Shown here: in pieces, positions 26,144 to 33,157 of the stretch
How positions within the stretch are numbered: position 1 is the stretch's first letter
Layout of the letters: each line of letters begins with the position of its first letter
Origin: F1-120-MAGs118 sp013360535
GTDB taxonomy: Bacteria > Planctomycetota > UBA1135 > GCA-002686595
Assembly (NCBI GenBank): GCA_026647215.1
Contig: JAPKHC010000015.1
Location: 1 to 64,000 of the forward strand
Length of the DNA stretch: 64,000 nucleotides
Direction of reading: 5' to 3'
The notes under the pieces: generated by a model
What the model was told of the DNA's origin: nothing
Database searches by the model: none
What the model saw: the letters and a program-made list of their open reading frames with translations, nothing else
Made by a program: the position numbers and the translations under genes

Positions 26144-27265
26144 TCACACGCGCAGGAACAAGCGTGCGCGCCACAGGAGCCAGAGCACGAGCCACTTGAG
26201 GCCGAGCCCGCCCCCGGCGACGAGCGCGGGGTGCAGCTTGAGCGCGCCGCGGGCCTCGAGCAGCAGCCGCGCCAGCGCCTCGAAGTCGAGGAACGATTGC
26301 AGCACATAGATCGTGATCGCGTTGGCGCCGATGACCTCGAGGAAGCGCACGCCGGCGCCGAACACCGGCCGCTCGCCGAGCCGCAGCACGTCGAGCGCGA
26401 GGTGGAAACCCGCGAGCAGCACGAGGCTCCAACCCGCGCACCACAGCACGAACGAGCTCGTCCACAGGTTCTTGTTGAGCGGGAAGACGAGCGCCCACAG
26501 CGCTCCGGCCGCGAGGCAGGCGAACGCCGCACCGGCGAGGCCCGTGACCTTGCGGGCGGGCGCCACGTCGGCGCGCGCGAGCCAGTCGCCGGCGAGCACG
26601 CCGCCGAGCGCCGTCGCGATCGCCGGAAGCGTCGCGAGCAGGCCCTCGGGGTCACGCACCGTGCGGTACAGGCGGCCGGGCAGGAAGTGCTGGTCGAACC
26701 AGTCGACGAGGTTCGTGCCGGGCTCGAGGTTCGCCGGGCCAAAACCCGGCACCGGAACGAGCGTGAGGAGCGCCCAGTAGCCCAACAGCAGGCCCAAAGC
26801 CCACGCCAGTCGCGCGCGGAAGCCCGGCGCCGCGAGCGTGATCCACGCCGCGCCCATCCACGCCAGCCCGATGCGGCCGAGCACGCTCGCGCAGCGCAGC
26901 GTGCCGAGGTCGAACTTGAGCAGGCCGTTGTAGACGAGGCCCAGAGCGACCAGCGTGAGCCCGCGCCGCAGCGCGTGCAGCGCGAGCGTCGAGTCCCGCG
27001 CTCCCTCGGCGCGCCGATGGCCGAACGAGAGCGGCAGCGAGACGCCCGCGACGAACAGAAACAGCGGGAAAATCAGGTCCCAGAACGTGAATCCGTGCCA
27101 CTCGACGTGCTCGGTCTGCGCCTGCGCGGCGTCGAGCCAGCCCCAGTCGTTCGAGTCGGCCCAGGCGCCGAGCATCGCTCCCAGGCCCGCGATCCACAGC
27201 ATGTCGAACCCGCGCAGCGCATCGAGCGAGCGCAGGCGAGCCGTGGGGGCCGGACGCGAGCTCAC
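26144..27265 (-). CDS. HGSNAT/DUF5009-like membrane acyltransferase
   Basis: A 373-aa polytopic membrane protein of about ten helices. The N-terminal signature LRSLDALRGFDMLWIAG is characteristic of the heparan-alpha-glucosaminide N-acetyltransferase-like (NagX/YeiB/DUF5009) group, which carries acyl groups across a membrane to sugars. HGFTFWDLIFPLFLFVAGVSLPLSF is the next conserved stretch. The GTG at 27265 was chosen as start: it lies 10 nt after the deacetylase stop and gives a short cytoplasmic tail before RSLDALRG, while upstream residues overlap the previous gene. Coupling with a PIG-L deacetylase suggests a deacetylation/re-acylation pair acting on amino sugars. Confidence 0.82.
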   Translation of the reverse strand: MSSRPAPTARLRSLDALRGFDMLWIAGLGAMLGAWADSNDWGWLDAAQAQTEHVEWHGFTFWDLIFPLFLFVAGVSLPLSFGHRRAEGARDSTLALHALRRGLTLVALGLVYNGLLKFDLGTLRCASVLGRIGLAWMGAAWITLAAPGFRARLAWALGLLLGYWALLTLVPVPGFGPANLEPGTNLVDWFDQHFLPGRLYRTVRDPEGLLATLPAIATALGGVLAGDWLARADVAPARKVTGLAGAAFACLAAGALWALVFPLNKNLWTSSFVLWCAGWSLVLLAGFHLALDVLRLGERPVFGAGVRFLEVIGANAITIYVLQSFLDFEALARLLLEARGALKLHPALVAGGGLGLKWLVLWLLWRARLFLRV

Positions 27266-27275
27266 GAACGCGCCG

Positions 27276-28226
27276 TCACGGCTGGTCCGCGGGCTCCGCC
27301 GTGCCGACGGGCTTGTCGGTGAACTGCGGCTTGGCGAGCAGCTCGAACAGCGCCTGCGCACGCTTCGACGCGCCGAGGCTGCGGTCGCCGAACAGCAGGT
27401 ATTCCTCGCGATCGCCGCGGTTGACGAGCAGCTGCATCGTGCCCTGGCTCTTGTGCGCAGCGATCACCCAGTTCGAGATGATGCGGTAGTCGAGCTTGCC
27501 GTCGAGGCCGAAGCGCTGGCGGCGGTCGAACACGAACGGCCCGATCGGCACGCCGAGCTCCTCGAGCGCGTAGGCCGCGGTCACCGGCTCCGCCTCGCTG
27601 CGCACGCTGACGACGAGCATCGCGGGACGGTCCTCGGGCGGCTGCGCGAGCACGGCCTCCGCCGCCAGCGCCGTCGCGGCCTTGTGGTGCGCGTGCGTGC
27701 CCTCGTTGGGCGCGAGCGCGAGCACGAAGTCGTAGCGCTCGAGCTCGAGCTGCGCCGCCAGCGCCGAACGCACGTGGACGAGGTCCCACACGTTGGCCTC
27801 GGGCCCGAGCACCTCGTTGACGTCGGTGGTGTAGCGGTGGTCCTTCTCGCCGAGGAAGATCACCGAACGCAGGCCGAGGATGCGCGCCGACTCGCGCAGC
27901 TCGGCGCGGCGGATCGCGGGCAGGCGCGCGCGGCCCTCGGCCTCGTCGGTGAGCTCGACGCCGTAGAGCTGCTCGGCCAGCGTCGAATACTTGTAGCCGC
28001 CCTCGCCGTTGGTCACGACCACGAGGTCGCAGGCGGCGTTGAGGAAGGTCGACAGCTTGTAGAGCGCGCCCGCCATCGCGGCCTCGTCGTCGGGATGCGC
28101 CGTGACGGCGAGCACGCGCGGACCGCGCGGATTGCGGCGCGACGTGATGTCGACGTGCGTGCCGTCCTGGGGAGCGACGCAGGCGCAGAGCGGGAGGAAC
28201 GAGAGCAGCAGGGCGAGGAAACGCAT
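27276..28226 (-). CDS. PIG-L family N-acetylglucosamine deacetylase-like lipoprotein
   Basis: A 316-aa lipoprotein (signal ending LCAC) of the PIG-L/LmbE family of zinc-dependent N-deacetylases that act on GlcNAc-type sugars. The zinc and active-site motif AHPDDEAAMAGAL and the distal HAHH motif (EGTHAHHKAA) are both present. Export as a lipoprotein implies an envelope substrate. The start at ATG 28226 gives the lipoprotein signal; the frame is open far upstream but antisense to another gene. It is the first gene of a two-gene operon with the HGSNAT-like acyltransferase and divergent from the TPR lipoprotein gene over 108 bp. Confidence 0.88.
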   Translation of the reverse strand: MRFLALLLSFLPLCACVAPQDGTHVDITSRRNPRGPRVLAVTAHPDDEAAMAGALYKLSTFLNAACDLVVVTNGEGGYKYSTLAEQLYGVELTDEAEGRARLPAIRRAELRESARILGLRSVIFLGEKDHRYTTDVNEVLGPEANVWDLVHVRSALAAQLELERYDFVLALAPNEGTHAHHKAATALAAEAVLAQPPEDRPAMLVVSVRSEAEPVTAAYALEELGVPIGPFVFDRRQRFGLDGKLDYRIISNWVIAAHKSQGTMQLLVNRGDREEYLLFGDRSLGASKRAQALFELLAKPQFTDKPVGTAEPADQP

Positions 28227-28334
28227 GGCGCCTAGGCTACGCGGGAGGGGCCGAACGCGGCCAGTCTCGAGGCGGCTGTGGCCGCAGGAAAGCGCGCCGC
28301 TAGAGTGCGCGGCCCACTCCGGAGCTCCCCCTCG

Positions 28335-30122
28335 ATGCGCACGCCGATCCCCGCACTCTCGCTCGCCCTTCTCGTCGCTTGCTCGGCGCCATCGAACGGG
28401 CCGAAGGCGCCGCCGCCGGAGCTCGCGAGCGCGCTCGAGCGAGCGCGGGCCGACTTGACCGGCGGGGTGCCGCTCGATGCGCTCGTCTCGCTCGACGAAG
28501 CGCTCGCGCTCGCGCCGGATTCGCTCGAGGCGTGGACGATGCGTGCGCAGGCGCTGCAGGCGGCGTCGAACCAGCGCGGGGACGCGAACTTCCTCGAGGA
28601 TGCCGTCGAGGCGTGGAAGCGTGCGGCGGCGCTCGGCGCCGGGCCGGAGGCGCAGTTTGGTGCGAGCAAGGCCGCGCGCGAGGCGGGCAAGGTCGCGCTC
28701 GCGCTCGAATTCGCGGTGGCGGGGCTCGCCGCGCGCACCGATCCGTCGCAGGAGGAGCTGCGCATCGCGGCCGAAGCGCACTTCAGCGCGTACCTCGAGC
28801 GGAAGCAGGCCGAAACGCCGACGCAGCAGGTGTTCGACGCGACCGACGGGCTGCTCCTGCGGCTGGCGGAGCTCGCGCCGACCGATCCGTGGGCCTTCGG
28901 ACAGATCGCGAACCTCTACCAGTGGGAAGGGCGACTCGACGGGGCCTGTGAGGCGCTCGCGAGCGCGCTCGAGCTCGACCTCGACAACGAGCCGCTGCAC
29001 TCGCGCTTCGTCGTGCTCAAGACGCAGGTCGAGGGGCCCGAGGGCGTGCTCGCGTTCTACGAGAGCCTGTGCGCGCGCAAGCCGCAGGCGGCGCTGCCGC
29101 AGTGGTTCGCCGCGCAGGCGCTGTTCGACACGAACGTCGGCAACGTGGCGAGCGACGCGACGACGGCGGAGAAGCTCGCGCGCGCCGAAGGGCACTACAC
29201 GAAGTGCCGCGAGCTCAAACCCGACTACGCGAGCGCGTGCCAGGGTTACGAGGTGATGTGCCGCGCCGGGATCGGCTGGGCGAAGTTCCACGCGGGCGAC
29301 CTCGACGGCGCCGAACGCGCGTTCCGCTCGATGGAAGACGTGTTTCCCGGCGGCATGGAGTGGCAGCTCGAGGGGCGCCTCAAGTCGGGCGTGATGGGGC
29401 TGCAATACGTCGCCGACAAGGCGCTGCGCGAGTCGGCCGACCGCGGTGGCGTGTTCGAGGTGTCGGCGCTCGCGCGCGCGGCCCGCATCTACGCCGTGTT
29501 GCACGCCTACCGGCCCGGCGACGCGGATTTCGCGAACAACTGCGGCTTCTTCCACCGCGACTGGGGCGTCGGCTGCATCTTCAAGGCGCGCGAGTACCGC
29601 GCGATGGCCGCCGGTTCCTCCGATCCGGCCGTGCGCGAGCTCGACCTCGCGCTCGCGGCGCAGGAACTCGCGCGCGCAGCGAAGATCCTCGCGACCTGCC
29701 GCGATGCCTACCTCGTCGCCGCGCAGCTCGCGCCGCAGGACGTGCGCGTCGTCAACGACGCGGCGCTGATCCTCGTCTACCACTTCCCGTCGCGCGCCGA
29801 CGAGGCGGAGCGGCTGCTGCTGCAGTGCGTCGCGAACGGCGCCGCGCAGAAGGACGCGGGAACCTTGCCCGCGCAGGCGCTCGACACGCTGATCGAGGCC
29901 TGGGGTGACGCGCACCAGAACCTCGGCATGATCGAGCTGATGCACCGCCACAATCCCGCCAAGGCGCGCGAGTGGTTCGAGAAGACGCTCGCGATCGGCC
30001 CGCTGCCGCGCGTGCCGCGCGAGTGGGTGCAGCAGGTCGCACTGCCCCTGTGCGACGCCGTCGCCGCCGGCAAGCCGCTCGACCTCGAGCTGCTCGACCC
30101 GCGCATCGAGTTGCTCGAGTGA
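28335..30122 (+). CDS. TPR-like lipoprotein of unknown function
   Basis: A 595-aa predicted lipoprotein (lipobox LLVAC) almost wholly made of helical hairpins of TPR type (ALVSLDEALALAPDSLEAW, LDGACEALASALELDLDN). Conserved-looking Cys and aromatic residues appear around LYQWEG, CRELKPDYASACQGY and FANNCGFFHRDWGVG, the last reminiscent of motifs in large TPR proteins of this phylum. It probably scaffolds proteins in the periplasm or outer envelope. ATG 28335 was chosen because it directly precedes the lipoprotein signal; an upstream GTG would add a basic leader. Convergent with the alpha/beta hydrolase, whose stop is 6 nt away. Confidence 0.75.
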   Translation: MRTPIPALSLALLVACSAPSNGPKAPPPELASALERARADLTGGVPLDALVSLDEALALAPDSLEAWTMRAQALQAASNQRGDANFLEDAVEAWKRAAALGAGPEAQFGASKAAREAGKVALALEFAVAGLAARTDPSQEELRIAAEAHFSAYLERKQAETPTQQVFDATDGLLLRLAELAPTDPWAFGQIANLYQWEGRLDGACEALASALELDLDNEPLHSRFVVLKTQVEGPEGVLAFYESLCARKPQAALPQWFAAQALFDTNVGNVASDATTAEKLARAEGHYTKCRELKPDYASACQGYEVMCRAGIGWAKFHAGDLDGAERAFRSMEDVFPGGMEWQLEGRLKSGVMGLQYVADKALRESADRGGVFEVSALARAARIYAVLHAYRPGDADFANNCGFFHRDWGVGCIFKAREYRAMAAGSSDPAVRELDLALAAQELARAAKILATCRDAYLVAAQLAPQDVRVVNDAALILVYHFPSRADEAERLLLQCVANGAAQKDAGTLPAQALDTLIEAWGDAHQNLGMIELMHRHNPAKAREWFEKTLAIGPLPRVPREWVQQVALPLCDAVAAGKPLDLELLDPRIELLE

Positions 30123-30128
30123 TCGGCC

Positions 30129-31220
30129 TCACTTTGCCGCGGCCGGAACTGGCGCAGGTGCGGGGAGCTTCGTCTCGAACGTCCCGGCGGCGCCGAGGCG
30201 TACCTTGAATCCGCCGTCGCGCAGCCACGCGAGCGCGGCGGCGTCGTTCTTCAAGTACGCATCAAGGAACGCGGTCGAGCTCGGCAGGATCAGCGGCATG
30301 TACGAGCTCTCGCGGCGGCGCAGCGGCCGGTCGGCGTCGCCGAACGCGTCGTGGCGCGCGCCATCGAGGATCAGGAGGAATTGGTCGGCGCGCGTGATCG
30401 TGTCGAACGGGATGCGGCGCTCGGCGGGGGTGCTGTCGCCGCGGATCGGGCTCTCGTCCTTCGTGCCGGTCATGTGGAACGCCGGCGTCGCGAAGTCCTC
30501 CCACGTGAGGTTGGTGCGCTCGTGCGCCTTGCCTTGCGGGCTCATCGCGATCACGCACTTCACGCGCGCGTCGCCGAGCTCGGTCTTCGCGCGTGTCAGC
30601 GGGTTGACGAGGTCGCGGCCACCGGCGGCGAGCGCGGTGTAAGCGCCGAACGAATGGCCCGCGACGGCGAGGCGCGCGACGTCGATGCGGCCCGCGAGCG
30701 GCCAGCCTTCGGCCTGCGAGCGCCGCTCGAGTTCGTCGATCACGAAGTGGATGTCGTCGGGACGTCCGAGCAGGTTCGCGGGATCGAGCGCGGCCTTCTG
30801 CAGCGCTTCCATTGGCTGCGGGTTGCCGCGCCAGACGGAATCGTCGCTGCCGAGGTGCTGCACGTGCACGACGACGTAGCCCCAGCTCGACCAGTGTTTT
30901 CCGTACGTGCCGTAATTCTCGCGCGTGCCGCCGAGCCCGTGGCTGAAGAGCACGACGGGCCAAGGCTCGACCGGTTTCGCAGGGTCGAGCGCCGGATGGA
31001 AGATGCGCACGGGCACGTCGCGACCCCGCTTTTCGTCGCGCCATGTCTCGTCGAAGGACTTCGTCGCGCGCGGGCCGGGCTCTTCCTTCCACGACTTCGC
31101 AGGCTCGGTCGCGGCGGGCGCCTGGGTCAAGACCTGTTCAGCCGGCGCCTGCGGCAGGGCCGCGAGCGGCGCCGCGAGCAGCGGAAGCAACGAGACAAGT
31201 GTGGCGAGCCGTTCTCTCAT
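30129..31220 (-). CDS. Secreted alpha/beta hydrolase (PAF-acetylhydrolase/dienelactone-hydrolase type)
   Basis: A 363-aa exported protein (signal LLPLLAAPLAALPQA). The alpha/beta-hydrolase core shows the oxyanion-hole motif FSHGLGGTREN, the nucleophile elbow VAGHSFGAYTA and a late histidine in LDGARHDAF. An acidic residue after FHMTGTKDESP is a candidate third triad member. Length and layout match plasma PAF-acetylhydrolase-like and chlorophyllase-like esterases. Substrate unknown; probably a small ester or lipid outside the cytoplasm. Divergent over 69 bp from the plus-strand gene at 31290. Confidence 0.85.
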   Translation of the reverse strand: MRERLATLVSLLPLLAAPLAALPQAPAEQVLTQAPAATEPAKSWKEEPGPRATKSFDETWRDEKRGRDVPVRIFHPALDPAKPVEPWPVVLFSHGLGGTRENYGTYGKHWSSWGYVVVHVQHLGSDDSVWRGNPQPMEALQKAALDPANLLGRPDDIHFVIDELERRSQAEGWPLAGRIDVARLAVAGHSFGAYTALAAGGRDLVNPLTRAKTELGDARVKCVIAMSPQGKAHERTNLTWEDFATPAFHMTGTKDESPIRGDSTPAERRIPFDTITRADQFLLILDGARHDAFGDADRPLRRRESSYMPLILPSSTAFLDAYLKNDAAALAWLRDGGFKVRLGAAGTFETKLPAPAPVPAAAK

Positions 31221-31273
31221 CGTGAGTCCTCGAACCCGGGCGCGCGGACGCGGTTCCGCGCCGTCGCATGCTG

Positions 31274-31280
31274 TATAGAT
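31274..31280 (+). promoter_or_regulatory. Possible -10 element (TATAGAT) just before a near-leaderless start
   Basis: TATAGAT ends 9 nt before the ATG at 31290. If it is a -10 box, transcription would begin within a few bases of the start codon, giving a nearly leaderless mRNA. No good -35 is seen. Confidence 0.3.
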
Positions 31281-31289
31281 ACCGCTCCC

Positions 31290-32075
31290 ATGGCCGCGAA
31301 CGCAGATCAGGAACCCAAGCCGCTGGAAGCGCTTTCCGCCTTCGAGGAGGGCGATTTTCACGCGTTGACCGAGTCGCTCGGGCGCGATGCTCAATACAAC
31401 GACCGGCGGCTCGTCACGCGCCGCAAGCTGGCGGCGATCGCGAAGGCGGCGGTCGACGAGCTCGCGGCGAAAGCCAAGGAAAAGGGCGGGAAGCTCGAGC
31501 TGCAGAGCCGCACGAGCCTGCACCAGCCGCACATGTTCAACCACATGCGCGTGCGCCGCATGTGGGCCTACATCACGCGCGGCAAGAAGGAGAAGGCGCG
31601 GCTCAAGCAGGTGCTCGGGGCCGAGCTCGCGAAGGACCTCGACTCGTCCTACCGCAACGCGTTCCTGTGCGTCGCGATCGAGGAAGCGGCGCTCGAAGTC
31701 AGCCTGCGCATCCATCCCGACGCGTGGTTCGACGGCCAGAACCTCGTGCACCGCACGCAGAAGGAAGGCTTCACGCTGCTGCTGCCGTTCCTGAACGACC
31801 TCGACGGCTTCCGGCTCAAGCTCGACAACTGGAAGGGCGAGTGGATCTGCGGCCAGCTCACCGCGGACAAGCTCAAGGAGTTCTTCCGCTACTACAAGCC
31901 GGGCGAGCACGGCCTCGTCGTCGAGCAGCGCCTGCCTGCGCCGCCGGGCCAGCGTGGTGCGGCGCTCTCCGAGGACATCCCGGAGATGCTGATGCTCGAG
32001 CTCGTGCGCCTCGCGCCGCTGTATCGACTCGTCGCGTGGTCGGAAGAGTCCGATCACCTGTTCAAGCCGCGCTGA
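31290..32075 (+). CDS. Hypothetical cytosolic protein (261 aa)
   Basis: I do not recognise this protein. It has no signal or membrane helix. The N-terminal part is charged and helical (ALTESLGRDAQYNDRRLVTRRKL, AVDELAAKAKEKG). The middle contains HMFNHMRVRRMWAYITRGKKEKARL and LDSSYRNAFLCVAIEEAALEVSLRIHPDAWFDGQNL, and the C-terminal part a beta-containing segment (RLKLDNWKGEWICGQLTADKL). The mix of conserved-looking aromatic, His and Arg residues suggests an enzyme or a nucleic-acid-related protein, but this is only an impression. No upstream SD is seen; a possible -10 lies immediately upstream. The D-amino-acid oxidase gene follows 28 nt later, so co-transcription is likely. Confidence 0.7.
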   Translation: MAANADQEPKPLEALSAFEEGDFHALTESLGRDAQYNDRRLVTRRKLAAIAKAAVDELAAKAKEKGGKLELQSRTSLHQPHMFNHMRVRRMWAYITRGKKEKARLKQVLGAELAKDLDSSYRNAFLCVAIEEAALEVSLRIHPDAWFDGQNLVHRTQKEGFTLLLPFLNDLDGFRLKLDNWKGEWICGQLTADKLKEFFRYYKPGEHGLVVEQRLPAPPGQRGAALSEDIPEMLMLELVRLAPLYRLVAWSEESDHLFKPR

Positions 32076-32103
32076 ACGCGCGCGCTATCCTGCGCGGCCC
32101 ACC

Positions 32104-33063
32104 ATGGCTCGTCCGAACGCGATCGTCGTCGGCTGCGGCGTTTCCGGGCTCACGTGCGCGCACGAGCTCGCGCGCGCGGGCTTTTCCGTCGAGATCTGGA
32201 CGCGCGAGCTGCCGCAGCGCACGACGTCGAGCGTTGCGGGCGCGATCTGGTATCCGTTCAAGGTCGCGCCGAAGGAGCGTGTCGCACAGTGGGCGAGCGA
32301 GAGCTACGCCGCGTTCGAGCGCCTCGCGCGTGATCCTGCGAGCGGCGTGACGATGTGCACGGGCGTCGAGCTCCTGCCTCACGGCACGCACGACGAGGCC
32401 GCCGAGTACCGCGCCTGCGCGCGCAACTTGCGCGAGCTCGCCCGCGCCGAGCTGCCCGCCGGTTTTGCGCGCGGCTTCGAGCTCGACGTGCCCGTGGTCG
32501 AGATGCCGCTCTACCTGCGCTGGCTCGAGAGCACCGTCCGCGCGGCCGGAGTGCGCATCGTCGAACGCACACTCGCCTCGCTCGCACCTGCCCTCGACGC
32601 GGCGCCGCTCGTCGTCAACTGCACCGCGCTCGGCTCGCGCGAGCTGCTCGGCGACCGCGAGTTGCGCCCGATCCGCGGCCAGCTCGTGCGCGTCGAACGT
32701 GGCAGCGTCGAACGTTTCGTGCTCGACGACTTCGACCCACGTGGCGTCACCTACGTCATCCCACGCTCGAGCGACTGCATCGTCGGCGGCACGACCGACG
32801 ACGGCGCGGAGGAGCTCGTCCCCTCCGACGCGCACACGCACTCGATCCTGCAGCGCTGCCGCGAGCTCGAGCCGCGCCTCGCCGCCGCCCAGGTGCTCGG
32901 CGTCTCCGTCGGCGTGCGCCCCGCCCGGACCTCGGTGCGCGTCGAACGGGAAGTCCCGCGACCCGGGGTCGTGCTCGTTCACGACTACGGCCACGGCGGC
33001 GCCGGCGTGACCCTCTCGTGGGGCTGCGCGCGCGAAGCCATTCGTCTCGCCGGCGCCGAGTAA
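32104..33063 (+). CDS. FAD-dependent D-amino-acid oxidase
   Basis: A 319-aa flavoenzyme of the DAAO family, which oxidises D-amino acids to keto acids, ammonia and peroxide. The FAD-binding Rossmann motif is at the N-terminus (VVGCGVSGLTCAHEL). Family-specific stretches include SSVAGAIWYPFKV, VVNCTALGSRELLGD, PIRGQLVRVE and the C-terminal VGVRPAR and HDYGHGGAGVTLSWG, which hold the substrate-carboxylate Arg and FAD contacts. Length is slightly below that of eukaryotic DAAO, normal for bacterial forms. Likely cytosolic. A 7-bp hairpin ends the unit. Confidence 0.92.
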   Translation: MARPNAIVVGCGVSGLTCAHELARAGFSVEIWTRELPQRTTSSVAGAIWYPFKVAPKERVAQWASESYAAFERLARDPASGVTMCTGVELLPHGTHDEAAEYRACARNLRELARAELPAGFARGFELDVPVVEMPLYLRWLESTVRAAGVRIVERTLASLAPALDAAPLVVNCTALGSRELLGDRELRPIRGQLVRVERGSVERFVLDDFDPRGVTYVIPRSSDCIVGGTTDDGAEELVPSDAHTHSILQRCRELEPRLAAAQVLGVSVGVRPARTSVRVEREVPRPGVVLVHDYGHGGAGVTLSWGCAREAIRLAGAE

Positions 33064-33094
33064 CTTCGGCAACAACGCGAGCTACGGAGGTTCC

Positions 33095-33113
33095 GCCAAC
33101 GATTCCCGTTGGC
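33095..33113 (+). terminator. Hairpin terminator after the D-amino-acid oxidase gene
   Basis: Perfect 7-bp repeat GCCAACG / CGTTGGC with a 5-nt loop, 31 nt after the stop codon and 45 nt before the next start. Confidence 0.45.
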
Positions 33114-33157
33114 TCGGCATGGACTGCCCATCGTTCACTCAAGAGGAGACCATTCCC

